This document shows, in pieces, positions 24,201-39,200 of a DNA stretch of 64,000 nucleotides. The stretch comes from Topomyia yanbarensis (lineage: Eukaryota > Arthropoda > Insecta > Diptera > Culicidae). The stretch lies in NCBI RefSeq assembly GCF_030247195.1, contig NC_080671.1, positions 66,835,412-66,899,411 on the forward strand, in the 5' to 3' direction. A program made the translations under genes and the position numbers. How positions within the stretch are numbered: position 1 is the first letter of the stretch; each line of letters begins with the position of its first letter. Below the pieces are notes generated by a model. The model was not told the origin of the DNA and ran no database searches. It saw only the letters and a program-made list of their open reading frames with translations.

Positions 24201-27200
24201 ATGACAAAGCCTTCTTTGTTTTCGGCTGTCTTGCTGCTAATGGAGTGGTGATATTTTGACATGATGTTATGTATTAGGATTTAAAAACTAGATATTATAT
24301 GTGGAAACCGAGAATTTTGTGACTCATTCTTATTCGGAAAAGATGAACATGAAATAAATCACTTTCTCGCGCGAATGGGTGCTACCCGAACAGAAAGTAA
24401 TATCGAAATTGATCGTAGAAACATTGAATTTACAACAGTTTTATTTGTTAACAACAACTTTTCTTGTAACATCAATGTACTTATGACGCAGTCCTTCGTG
24501 CCTCCAAAATCTACAACGGAAAAACAATGTAAATCGATGTTTTTGATTTCAGAATGTATGGGAAAAGATCAATTTTTTCATTGTTACATCCCTTAACAAC
24601 CCCCATTTTTCTAAGTAAAAATCGGGTTTACAATGAAATTGGATGTAGAAACAACAAATGTGATTATATTTCCATTGTAAATTTTCCAAAATAACATTGT
24701 TTTTCGTTGCAATGTAACAATAAAAAATGCTGTAATACTCTTGTACATTTCTATTCGGGTAATTACGATGGTTATATTTAATAAACCGTTTCTATATGGT
24801 TTTTACCAGAAAAATCTTTGGTAAATATTTATATTTGGCGTAATTTAATGATGAACCATGCAAATTCCCAAACTATCCTCCGGAATCTGAGTACCATAAT
24901 ATGGTTCCACCAATTTAATTATGTCAAGACATTTCAAATTTTTATTATCTTCAAATTGATCGAATACCATAGGCTCACACAATCAGTTCAAAAAGCTGAT
25001 ATACTTGGAGGTTGACCGATTCGGGTCTTTGCTGTATTATGGTTGTGAAAAACCATTCCAACGAAAACCCGTTTTTTCAGTATTTTTTAGGCTGACAAAA
25101 TCGAAATATTTTGTTTTCTTTTTATTTAACCGAAGCTGATAAAATATTCTTCTATATTTCCTAGATGTACACACTCAATTCAGTTCGGTAATTTCCACGC
25201 AGCACTTCTACTGACATCTCGGTAAAAGTTTTGTTAGATGAGTGCTCGGCTGTGTAAAACTCGGTAAAAGTTGCGAAAAAAGCTGGGATTCGGTAGAACA
25301 TAATTAAGTGTGTAGCCCCATAGCCATTTCAGATGATTTGGTATAAATTTCGTACCCAACATCAGTTGTACCGGACCTGATTATCGCGGTTAAACAATAA
25401 ATAATACCTTTTACAAATATGTCAACGACTAGTAAACGAGACATGCCAAACCGCTTCCCCTATATTCTCTTTTTGGGGTGAAGTAACCAAAAAGCGGGGT
25501 CCAAAGTGCTGGACCGAGGCAAGATGTTGGGTACGCGCAAAATATATGTGATTTGACAACCACAGCCTACCCTTATAAATTTCCCTTAAGGGGGTATTAC
25601 AGCGCAAAATGAAAAATATTTTTTTTAATTTTTGCATCTTTAAGACAAAAAAGTATGCTCCAGAAAGGGTTTACTCGAATTTAGCTTGGTTCGTCTGCTA
25701 GAGCTCAAAAAATATTGTTTTATAGCAAGCTGACAAAAACGGGTCAAAAAGCTGATAAAATCAGGTCTTCACTGTAATCATTAGACCAGAGTCCCAAAAA
25801 GACCAAAACATAGGAATTGATTATATTTGAAATAAACAGTCGACAGTGCTAATTCTTTTGATCAAATTGATAGCTGAACTATCATTTCAAAATGGCCCAA
25901 ACACTGCGCACTTGTCGATCGGTTTCACTAACATCACTTGGTTGAAAACAACCCTATTTTCTTTTGCCGTCTTTGTCTATTATTTTCCACCAAGTTTTAT
26001 GGTAGTGTTTGTGTCATGTCACGTGTACGTACGTGAGCCGTGAAAAAAAATACGTTCCCTTAAAATACTCAAACGCGGCTATCAAAAGAATTCAAAATTC
26101 TGTTTTAACGAAGATTTCGGCAATTTAATTTGAATTAATAAATTTTTCTAAGCAATTGCTGAACTACGCATTTTTTTCACAATATTTGTGGAGGGGGCGG
26201 GCATAGCGTAGTTGGTTAATCGATTGCCTTGTACGCAGCTGACCTGTGTTCGATTCCCAACCCCGCACGTAGGGTTAGAGATTTTTCCAAAGTCGATTTC
26301 TCTAACCCGAAAAGAGGCGAATGGCTCTAAGGTTAAAATCTCTATAATCTTAAATTCTTTTTTTGTGAATGAAAATTATTCCGTAAAATAGCAAAAAGAA
26401 TTCAAAATTACCGAACACACACAATTTCAAAACAAATAAAACGAACCAGCACAATATTACTAAGAAACTAGCTGACAATTGTTTCCAATGGATGTTTATT
26501 ATTTCTGCAACAATAAACATAAAACTATTCAACTGGTTTGGTTGCCGAACAGTTTTCTGTCCATAAACCTGGTTAAATATTGCCGTAATAGTGTTTCTTG
26601 TTTCTAAAAATCCGTTACTTAGGGGAAATAAGCACCACACTAAAATATATAAGTTAATGTAGCAACTTCTTCTTTACACACTCAAAAATACTATCATAAA
26701 CCAATTACAATTTTCGAAAGTATCATAAAAAGTTTAATAATTGCAATTTTAGCCCTGAATAGGGGTGAATTTCCCCCAATGATGGGCCCTATTCTCACAG
26801 TCACGTCACTTAGTAACTAGAAGGAAATTTTCATCTAGTCACTAGGTGACGTGACTGTGAGAATAGGGCCCGATAAATCTTAAAATCATTTTAAAATTGT
26901 GCCATATTCCCGGCATTATTTTGAAAAAAAAAAGTATTTTTTCATAAAGTATATCGACCATTATCCCGTGGCCATATAACCCTGTATTCCTCAGTGGGGA
27001 TTTCAATCGCTATAATTTCAAATAAGACTTAAAACGATCTAATAGGGCTGTAGACGGAGTAAAATGTACACCCCGCTTTTCTTAAGGGTGTCCTCTACTC
27101 ACGAGGCTCGAAATTGAGCTGATTTTGAGGAATAAATGGCAACATAAATGCTGAATAGTTATTGAAGTATCGAAGTTACATGTTTTGATATTTAAATATT

Positions 27201-30200
27201 AATTTTAAAGACCAAGAGAAAAAATATTGGCGACCTTGAAACATCATTAATTACATTGATGTTGACACTGCAGTCGAGTAAAACTTTTCAAAAGTTTTGA
27301 GCCGCATTCAATCCTATATTTTTAAATTATTCAGTAAGCATACTGCTATGTTTTCCTGTGTGCGATTAGCAAAATATTATTTCGTTATTAGTCTCTAATC
27401 TAAACGGGTTAAATTTTACGATTTGCAAAATAAAAATGTCACGGGAAAACAGCGGTATGCTTACTGAATAACACGGTGCTACAAATAAAAAAGGATTGAT
27501 TTATAGAAAAAAACACTCTTTCAGGACTTTAGGCAGTAAAATTTAACCGATTTTCATTTTTTTGTGTTCTGGAAAGGAGAAGACACGACCTTTCTAACGG
27601 TTTTGCATACTATTCGGTTTTGGGACAAAAATATGAACATACCCATTTTGTTGTGAATTTTTCATGAAATATATGAAAATTTCTTCGCTTACATTTAAAA
27701 TTAGAACATTTAATTCCGCATCCAACGATCTGTTCAAAAGTATGTGTGGTCATTTCATTCATTGACCGCATAAAATCTTTTTTAGTGCCGTAAGTTCCAA
27801 AAAAATAGTTTTTTTTTGCTATAAATCAAGATTTTGAGGGTATACAACATTTTTCATACATTATTTTGTGTTGCATATGAAGAGATTTACGATCTATACT
27901 AGGTCACTTGAAAAGTGCAAAATCACTGTAGCACCGCATAATTTTAAAAAATGAAATCGGACCAATACTTTTATGAAAAGTCTTACTCGGCAGCAGTTTC
28001 AACATCAATTTTAAATTTAAATGAAAATTTAAAAGTCAAAACAAAGCTTCAAAATGAAAAATTATAAATCTATTCAGTTGATACTTTGCAATTCACAAAA
28101 ACAGCTCACCCCCTTAAGCTACTAAAAATTTCGAATGTCAGACGGAAGTCGATCGCAGTAAACTTTTACTGTAACAGCTGACAATAATTGTTTGTCAAAT
28201 GTCATCCAAGATATTAACAGAAAATCAATAACATTTTATTTGTCAATATTTTCGTAACCAATCCAGTAGTAGTAGGAAATGCAAATCTTGGCCATCATTT
28301 ACACCGTTCTCTAATCCTAAACGTTGGCAAACGTTTGGAATCAGTTTGAAATCCAGGTTCATTGCTCACACCGCCAGTGTTTATGTGAAATCAATCGAAT
28401 TAAAACTACGTAATTATTTTTGTTCCGACACTAAGGCACATCAAACTATTTTTGAAAATACAATACAAAACAAACCGAAAAGTCAAACGATCACTCGCAC
28501 GAACGTGGTGCTTGGGAATATCACTAAATTTTTGGTTCTTACGGATTTTACTCTTAAGAGTATTCGAATTGGCGGAACAGAAACGAAAAATGTTATCGGT
28601 TCTTTATTTTCTTCAGAATTGGACTATTTTATGAATGAATTAAATTGTCTAAAAACACAAAGTTTACGTTTAACACGTTAGCCCCAAAAATAACATCTAA
28701 AAAAAATTTCGCTTATTATAAGCGAAGCTCTTAGCACAGAGGATAGACGTTCACCTCGAGCGCTTGAGTTGTGTAAAAACCGACGGTCGAGGTGACATTT
28801 GTCGGTTTTGAACCCAAGAGTTCGGAACATATTCTCTGCCATTGTGCAGCATTATTTCTTCGAAGGAAGCGATACTTCGGAAAGCATCCTATGATGCCTC
28901 ACAACATTAGAGCAAACAGGCGCAGCCACAAAAGATAACCTGAATAGTGATCACAGTGGCAAAGTTTCCTCTAACAAAAAAGATCTATCCAAAGTTAGAT
29001 GTGATACTGCCGCAAGGCGCGCTACTGGGATTTGTTGAATTGACAGTTGATTTTCAAAATGGCCCGCTCACAATTATTTCTTTCAGTGTAGAATATACTT
29101 GAAAGATGGCGCTAGTGTTTTCACGAGTATTCGTTTAAATATTAACACAGATATTTTATTCGTATTTCTTCGAACATAGTGGTCTATTGTCTGTGATCTT
29201 GGGTAAATTTAAAGTGTGGTCTTTTAAGATTGATCGATACTTATTAGCGAAACAACTTGTTCTAATATGTATCAAGTTATAACTTATTTTTTCACGAACT
29301 AAGGGTATCTTTACCTTCAAAAGAAATCGTGAATAAGATACATTTTTGTTTCCTAAAGCAGACTACCCCCTTAACTTTCGGATCATTTGCTGTATATCTG
29401 ATTACAATACAATGATGACCCGTTTTTATCAACTCCATGGGGGGGATATATGTATTTCTTTTTAGTAAATCGAGACTGCTAAAATATTCTTCTTTAGTAT
29501 ATAAGAATAGTCTTATTAGCCTTTCTTAATAATTAGTATGTGGGTCATACCGCACCAAGTGATGAAAAATTATGTAATCGACCTACCCGGATTTGAACAA
29601 AATTTGAAGGAATTTTTCGCCTAGGTCCATCTAAACAAAAATCCAATTTTTTGTAATGTTTCAAAGATTTTCTTCCATTTAATTCCACTATGTTTTTATA
29701 GTTAGATGCACTTGCACTTCACTATTTAACAGATACCGGTATTTCGATTACTACTTGTAATCTTCTTCAGTGTTTGTAAGAAGATTACAAGTAGTAATCG
29801 AAATACCGGTATCTGTTAAATAGTGAAGTGCAAGTGCATCTAACTATAAAAACATAGTGGAATTAAATGGAAGAAAATCTTTGAAACATTACGTACATTC
29901 CACTAAGACCTCCGTTCGCGTATATATTGCAATTTTTTGTGTCAATTGAACCTCCCTTCGGGCCCCCTTGTTATTGTTATATCTTCGGTTGCATTTACTC
30001 TAGAATAAAACCGAAAGATGGTTTTTGAAGGAAATTGTTTAAGGAATCTTTATTAGTCTATAGCGACAGTGCCGCCAAATGAGATTTTTCCAGTTAAAAA
30101 TTAAAAGTTCATTTTTCTCGCAATACATATTTTAGTTTTAAAAATTCATCGTGTTCCTCAGACATTTTTACATAAACAAAACTTCAATACTCAATACAAT

Positions 30201-33200
30201 TTGAGCCAAACCCAGATAAACTGATTTGAATGAAAAAACTTGTATTTTGCTATAAAAATTCTGCGAAAATCTTCAAATCGTAATAAAAACCGACCTGAAC
30301 TTTGGAAATTTGTCAAAACAGCGGGTCTCATGACCCGAGGGGTTGTTCAATTGACACAAAAATTTGGATTTTTATATCTTGACCCTAGACGAATAATTGC
30401 TCCAAAATTGGTTCAAAGCTGTAACGGTCGATTACACGACCAAATCGCGTGGAATGATTTATATATTTCCTTTAAGATTGTGTCTTTGCACATTTTTCAT
30501 CTATAAGATAAGAAAAAATGCTCAAGAAATTTCGAAAACTATTCTAAAAAACGCAGTGTTTCTTTTACACTGAAACCCTAAGACACCCCCCCCCATAACG
30601 ATCCATTCGAATGTATTTCGGCATTTTGTTATTACTGAATTTGACGAATTGACTACTGACAAAATAGATAACTTAAAAAGCCCGTCAAAATTATTGTTCT
30701 GGTTTAGGATGTCTGGTATAGCGATGCTAGTGCATTTGTTCAAACGTAGGTGTTTATTTCCTGCGATCGAACAAAGAAGAGATGGTATTTTTAAAACTTT
30801 CTGATTTTAAAAAAGGCAATTAGCAGTCATTCAAATATGTAATTTTGGATATCGATATTAATCAATGATCCAACGAAAAATTTTACATCGCGCGATAATG
30901 CTGGAACTCTACATAGGATTATTCTGTCAGGAGACGAATGCCTAAGACGGTGTGTCGGGAGATTCTTTGTCCTACATTTCCAATATGCTTTGCCTAAAAC
31001 TACACGATACTTCAAAAACTACCAATTGCGGAATTTTTTTTATTCAGTAGGTACATCAGTAGGTCCCGGAACTAAAATAATTGTGATATCTGTCGCACAT
31101 TTGAACAAAAAAAAAGATCGTGGGGTCATTTCGGGAGAGATGCCGCACTCTCTATATCTCGTATATGGGGTCACTTTTATACGGTAATATGATATTGTGA
31201 GTTTGTCTTTCAAAGAATTATAACTCTAGAGATGTAAAATAATCCTTTTTAATTACTCAAGAAAATTGTATTAATGATTTTGTGCGTCCGGTTGCATCAC
31301 GGAGTGCCGAAAATTTTTCAGCATCACATTAAAATTTCGTTTTTTTAAATTGTTCGATTTTTTTTGGTAAATCATGTATCGGTTGAATAGCTGGGACCTT
31401 TTAGAAGGCATTCTGATCATGAGCACGATCATCCATAATTTTAGAGGAAAATGTCGTCGTGCGGCATCTCTCCCCTACAATTAGGAGAAATGCCGCATCA
31501 AAATTGCGAGTGAGATACCGCACTCAATGGAAGAGGATACATAGCTAAAATGTATTTTTTTCACCTCGGAATGTCATTAAATAATCATTTGCGTCAGGTA
31601 TAGGTTCTTAATAAGGTATATCCACAAACTAACGGACCTAACACAGCGACATATAGGATTATGAGTCTATTTATCTAAATATTTAAACGGGCGATATGTA
31701 TCGAAGTATTAGTTACTTCGGTTTATTCTTTAAAGTTTCAGGCACTAACTTTCGTGAACGCATTGATTTGTAGTGATGTCAATATTGAGATAAAAGCGAA
31801 AATATTAACGAATTGATGCTTTTTCAAAATGAATCTTTCAAGAACAAACCTAAGTTGTATAAATTCATTGGGAGAAACAGCCAAACAGTGCTTTTAAGGA
31901 ACTGCTACCAACACATAGATATGTATATCGCTCGTACAAGCATATTGATATATAGTGCCCTGAATTAAGTTACTCCAACTTAACCGTTACACAAGGTTAA
32001 GAAAGAAAAATATTTTTAAAATTTTGAATAAAAATGTTTCTGGAAATGGTAGACCCCCTTAAGAAAAATGAAGGTGCTGGCCGATTTATAGGTGTAATCA
32101 AACTTCATGAAACTCAACTGAAGACACTTAATCACAAAAACATCAATGAGAGCCAAAAAATACTTTTGTTCACCATTTTTCAGTTTGTGACCACGGTGCG
32201 GTGTCTCACCCGCACATGCGGCATCTCTCCCGCAATGACCTTTTTTTGTAAAATGTTCATGGAAATTTGATGACAATTTCACAGTATTATAGAAACTTGT
32301 CGCAATTGATAAAATGATTTCATCAATTATTAAATGGTTTACTTTGATGCAGGATCGATTTTTAAAAATGTGCGGCATCTCTCCCCAAATTACCCTATAT
32401 TATTCAAATAAATTTTACTTAACTTTGGTTAAGATTTTTTTATAATCCGGACTGTGGGAATCGCGATGTTTTAAGGTAATATTTTTTACCCAGCCAGCCC
32501 AGAGTTAATGCAATGTGCAAAGACTAAGATTGCAACTAGCGTATTATGCAAATACTAACGAAACAAAGGTTAAGTAAATGGAGATTTGGAAGAAATTATT
32601 CAAACCGCCGAAGCATCGAACAGAGATAGCAAGTGCAACGATTATCAATGAAAAATGAAAAGCGTTTCCTTCAAAGCTCAACAATACAAGGAAAGAGACT
32701 TGACGGCCATCACAATACATTCTCCACATTGATCAAAATGAATACGTTCCATAACGGTATATTCGATTAGCATCGATCTTTGACGAGTCAGAATGGCTCA
32801 TCTCATATTGTTCTAGTAATTATGAATATAGCTGGTAAGTATAGTTTAAATTGATATGGTAAAAATCGGGTTCAACACCCAATCGATGAACTACGTGTCA
32901 ATCGGTGGCTTTGTAACCATCAAACAGAGGTCGGGTAGGACGGGGCAAAATGACCACCCAGGCAAAAATGGGAACCCTTCTATTAAGCATCTAAAATAAT
33001 GTTTTGCCTGAATTTGAATAAACGTACTTTGAACAGGCTCATGCAAGCTTAAGAGCATGAGTTTATTCGAAATATTTTCGATTTTGAGAAGGGTTTTTAA
33101 GGTATTACCATGGTAGACATACGACTTGAAGCCTAACACATTAAAAAAAACCAGTATATTCATTCAAATCGTCCGAGTTGGCTGAACCCGACTGGTTAGC

Positions 33201-36200
33201 TGGGAAATGTCATCCTAACATAACTTTGCGAATATCTGCAGCCACTTCCATCGCAAGAGTCTAAAGTTTCAATCGAGTGGCCGTCGATCACTTTTTGGGT
33301 TTAGTTAATGGATTTTACATACATAGCTTTCAAAATAATGTTTTCATAATATCCATAAACAGCCCGTCCCTAAATGTTTCTCTTGGGATAAAATATTTCT
33401 AAAATATTGAGCTTGAGCCTTAGGGTGCTGATCTTGCTCCGTGCTACCCTACCGCAAAAAAGACGATTCATATTGCGTGCCTACTCACTATGCTATCATA
33501 ATGCGCCCAACGAAAATTGAACACATCGCATTTTCTCTCACGCTTTCAAGCACGGAGAGCGAAACTAGGAGAGCGCGAGATTATCCTACCATCATTAACG
33601 CAATTTCAAAAATACGGACGAACGACGTAGTGAATGGAGAATGCCTTGCGTTCGTTTGCTCTTTGAAACCCGTTTCCTATACAATGTGTAATCGTATCGA
33701 AATAGCTTGCTTCAACATAGTCGTACTGGTCCATGTACCTAATGTACAAAGCAACATTTAATGATTTTTTATGTATAAAACATCATAATTAGATCAACTT
33801 TCATGTTAACGTAAAAATTTCGAAAAAAAAACTATGCTGTTGGGTGAATGGGTTAAATTCGGATTGCAAACTGCATTTTGAGCATAAGCATGAACGCGAT
33901 GGCCGTACAATTCGAAGTTGCTTCCGTGATTGATCAGAACAAGCGTTATTACACAGAGAATCAACGAATGGAGTCTATATTGGATGTTTCAAAAAAATGT
34001 ATCCATTACGACCTTTTCCTTAGATAGAACCTAAACCTGTCGTATGTTTAATGATGCTTTCAACATGCTCGAAACGACAGATTGTCGATACCCGAATAAA
34101 TTAACAAAACAAATTTATATGCCTCTTTTTTTTAAATTAAACCGCGATATGTTAGCGCTCCTCTAGTAGATTAAACATTGGCGAATGTTGTTGCGCATTA
34201 TTAGCAGATACAAAAACGAGTTCAATTTTGTATGCTGATGTGAAGAGCTTCTTACCCCTAAACAGGCCAAAGCAGAAGGCAATCGCATGTTTACTTTAGT
34301 TCTCTCCATCTTCTTTCGCATGTAAAAAATGAAGCAAAAACAAGATGCAAAGTAGGTCAAACTAGCGTTGGGATGGCAAAGCGAAAAAATCGATACTTGC
34401 GTTTGCCATTCTTGCCGACACATATTAGGAGTTGTACAGGGATATTGGCTGAATGGTACAATCGCCTATTGCACCACTCTGCAGTCTAAAATGCAACCTG
34501 GGCCGCTTAGCTATATGTACTTGTGAAACAATCCTATTGCTACTCTCAAATTCCACTGACCTAATTTCCTTCATACGAATCTGTTAAACCATTCTTTCTG
34601 CTCACATCCACATATATCCCTTGAATGCATACTGTTGCCATTTGGCAACATACCGGATTTTATGATATAAAGCCTCAACAAGAGGTATAGATCGCATCCA
34701 TCCAGAAAAATGAGTACCAAAGAAAAAGAAAAATTCAAGCATTTAAGGGATTAAAACCCAACAATGAAATATACAGAGAAGATCCGATTTTATAAGCCCT
34801 CGATTTTGTCAGCCTCACATGAAAATATATTTGAGGAGCTCTATCAGACGAACCACATCAAATTCCAGTTAATCATTTCTTCACCACATTTTTCTTATCT
34901 TTAAGATGGAAAATATGCAAAAATAAAATGCTATTTTATTTTTAAATGTTGCATAGGATTATAAAAAGAAAAAAAATATTTCTCGATTTCGTCTTTGTTC
35001 CCATTTTGTCAACCTAAAATAAACCAAGATGCTAACAAAACGGGTTTCGACTGTATACTACTGTTCATTATATCGTCAAATATATTAAACGAAACAATAC
35101 TGAACAGTGAGAAAAACGTACATAAAACGAGACCTCAATATCTGAGTTTGGAGTAACACAAATTAAAAAAATATTGGTTCATGTGTAAAAATCGATTGGC
35201 TTTTAATTTCGCTCACCGTGCGAGCACGTGTAGGGAAAATATCAAACCTAGAAGCAGCTTTGTCCCTCCAAAATTACATGTGGAATTACCGCGAGCTTAA
35301 AACATTTTTTTAAAAAATGTATGAACATACTGGCACATGGGTGTGACAAAATGTGCCGTATTTGTTCATAAAATCGTGTGGTCAACGGGAACCAAATACT
35401 TCCTTCGGTTCTCCAAAAAAGTCGATACTGTGGTCTCCATGTAAAACCAATAATAAATTGAAAATAGAGAGAAGCAAGCTAATATATCTTAATATCTCCA
35501 CAAATGTTTCTGGGCGATGTCTGAAACTACTTCGTTTCGATTCCTCACAGATTTTAATTGGGAGTAGTTTCGATTGATTCGGGTACTTAAAAAAACACTA
35601 TATTTTTTGTAAAGATCCTCAAATCAACTCTAGATCAAGGATACACTAGATTAATAAATTAAAATCACAACCAAGAATTTAAACAATCTTATCTTCCCGC
35701 GCTAGCTCCTATGGGTGATGACTCAACGAGTTTTTGGGTCAATTATCGATAACGCTATGAACTGAACAGGTGATCAATTAGCACATAATACTCATCCGCC
35801 AGCCCTGTCGTTGCCTCTCCATACCTACACATGGTTAGTGTCATCTTCAGAATACATACAGCACAGGTAGGCCGGCCTCGCAGCGTTTTCTCAGGGATGC
35901 AGCAGAGAGGAAAATGAAAAATGCCTCATCGAAGGCCGAACCAGCGGAAGGGTGCGCCTGCGCGTCGCGATAACCGTACGAGAATGTGGGTGTTAAACTT
36001 TACTTTTTTGTGGCGCTGCATGTCAGGCGTTAACGTTAATGTTTCAGTGCTGCTGTATATGTGGTTACATTGACTTTCACTATATGCGTCATTTTGATAC
36101 AACTTATACATTAAAGTATAATGGTATCATCGTTCTTGTTACTTGGATAATCTGTGCAACAAATTTGTAGTAATGAAATACCGAAACTACAATAAATAAC

Positions 36201-39200
36201 GAGTATTCCTTGAAAATCCCAGACTAGATACCAAAAACCCTTTCGTGAAATTTGGTTCCTTTTCAGCGAACTGAACTGCCCAGTCGGTTCATTCCGTGCA
36301 GGACAATTGTAAATTTCTACTTAAATTCTATTAACACTAAGAAATTTTCCTGATCTGATCCTGATTTGAAGTTACAAGCGGCCGATTTTCGGGATCTTTA
36401 AAAATAATGTAACTGGAAAAACCTAATTCATCTTCCGTTCGCTTTGCATTGGTTAGAGAAGCGTCACGCATGTACTGTCTATAATCTCAAGTCAGTCCCT
36501 TGTAGATAGGGAATCTCGTATAACGTGGGAGTGTCTTGCGATTATTGGCAGTGTAGTCAAAGGATAAAATGACAATAGAGCCAACCATTTCGATTTTACT
36601 TGACTCAAACACAAGTATTTCACATTTGCAAGGTTGTACTTCTTAGCAATAAAGCCAAAAAATATGTTTAGCTCAATGCATTGATTTTGGACAGAGCAAT
36701 CAATGACATAGGGCGACACACTAAAAAGGTTAATAAGGAAGGGATCATCTACCCTAACTATGCAGCAGTTTCATTAAAAATAATGCGCATTTTATATAAA
36801 ATTTGTAGCACAGTATACATGAAACTATGTGCAAAATAGTGTAATATACACTATGAGTTGCGGAATCGTTACTGCAAACAAAATTTTGATCGAACACTGT
36901 GCCGTTGTTTGCCAACATAGGCTTCATATAAGACAATCGATTTACAAAAACCCTATGCCTACAGCATACCCTTAAGGTTGCACAGAGAAAGCGCAAAATT
37001 CGCAAACGAAAAAAGCAGTTTTTTTCCACACCGTATGTCAGATCTTCATAAAAATCAATCAGCGTATGCAGAATGTTGTTACAGTACTGCTGATTGATTT
37101 TTATGAAGATCTGACATACGGTGTGGAAAAAAACTGCTTTTTTCGTTTGCGAATTTTGCGCTTTCTCTGTGCAACCTTAACGGGAACTAGTTTGCATGCC
37201 CGGTTCTATAAGAATTAGGTCTAGTGTGGAGGGGTGCCCTGTGACAATAGACTACTGCTTAGTTTGCGTGTAGAAAATTGTTCACAGCTTCATTTTTGTT
37301 TAACACTACTAAACTTTACTTAAACTGCCAAAAAATCACTTATTCATTTGATATTTGTGATTCGAATGCAAAGAAGCTCCTAAAAAACTGACGACTGAAT
37401 ACTACTTTTAGAAAATAACTGTAGTTTTCACCACAGTTGTACTATTTTACGACATGCGTCCTTCAGTACATATCGAGAAAAAACAATTTTTAAAGTTTGA
37501 GAAATTTAAACTTATATATGATAGAAAGTAAATCAGAGAAGACAATTGTTGCTTCTATTTTGCATAATTCTTCCAAATATTACGAAGATCGGTTGACTAT
37601 ATTGATAGTTTTTGCTAAATTAATTGTTAACGTGTCATAATTGCGCATGGCAATTTTCTGTACAAATAAAGCATCAATTATTACCTTTTATTCATATCTT
37701 CGGCTTAATTTGGTCTAGAAACAATCGGTGGGAAATATTTTGAAGAAAATAAGTCAGGGAATCTAGAAAAATCATCTTTGTTTACAGTGTTGCCAAATAT
37801 GAAATATTTCCAGTTCAGAAGTAAAACTGTATTTTCCACGCGATACATGTACTTTTTATTTTGAAAATTACTATGCCACTGTGTTTTCCATACATTTTTA
37901 CACAGAAAAACATTTAAAATTCAATATAAATTGAGCCAATCCCAAGAAAGTGATTACAATTTCTCAATACGTTTCTCGTATTTCAGTAACTAAGCAGAAT
38001 TTCAACATTCTGAAAACGCCACTTTGTATTTTTCAAACTAGTAATGTTGCATAACTTATTTTACCATAAAATGGCGTTTGTCATAAGATAGCACGACAGT
38101 GACGAATTGTATTGCGTGCCCCAGCAGTGTATTAGTGTGGCGAAATATCACAGCGATTTTTTCAAATGCAATATTCTGATAGATCGTTACTTTTTCCAAC
38201 AATTTTTTTTCTTTTGCAGTTTAATAAAGGTTTAGTGTTAAACGAAGTACATTTTTACACACATACTAACAAGATTTCAATTCTCATGCACACTCTACCA
38301 AAGTACACTGAAGTCTTAACTAGAAAGTTTTGATCTCCTGTTCGAAGAAAAGCTCGAATTCAGCGACTAGGAAACCTTATAAATTATTTCCTATTATACT
38401 AGATTAACTCAGAGTGATGAGTTCCATTTGTAAGGAAGAAACACCTTGGTAGCATACCCCATAACAGAACTTGATCATCACATTTCCAGAAGAGTTGTAG
38501 GGCTAACGCAACGATCTGTTAACATGAAGAATTCTATTCTGTTGGGGGATCGAACATAGGGCCACTGGCTAGTCGAACTGTCTTCTAGTCACTGGGCGAA
38601 TAGGGTCTCCAGTGTCATCTCATAGCATATTCGTTCGAAATGGCCATCTATCCAATAGGGCTAAGAGTAGATCTATACCCCATAACAGATATAAATTTGG
38701 GTAACCGCATAAAATATGCATGCATATTCACACATATTTATCGGTTTTGTAAAATGGTTAACCTAAGCGACTAATCAAGGACACATTTTCGGATCAAATG
38801 TATTTCTTATAATTTAGAACTAAATCACACGGTTGATACAACAAACGTCAACGGGATCTTGATTTCTGCTCAAGATAAACGCATTGTTCCGATCAATCAT
38901 AATTCTAACTACACACATCTATCAGTATGAAACATTAGCGTCTAAGTAACTGAGTATGCGTTTGCGAGAAATCCATTGAGATAATAATACTTCAATTAAA
39001 TTTGGTTTATAGAACACCGCAAAACAGAAAAAGTTTCAATCAACTGAAATTTTCTCATACATAAACTTAAACCTCGCAAACGAAGATTTTTGTAGTAGTC
39101 AGGTAGATTTGAGACATGGTATGACTAGTGAATAACGGTAAGCGTATTTGTATGTATTTTTTTGTCTTGCGCAAGCATGAGATCCCATTCAATAAAAGCA

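Noticed and set aside
33441..33761. 106-codon plus-strand frame in the large PNUTS intron
   Set aside because: No family resemblance; intronic, opposite strand, no conserved features.
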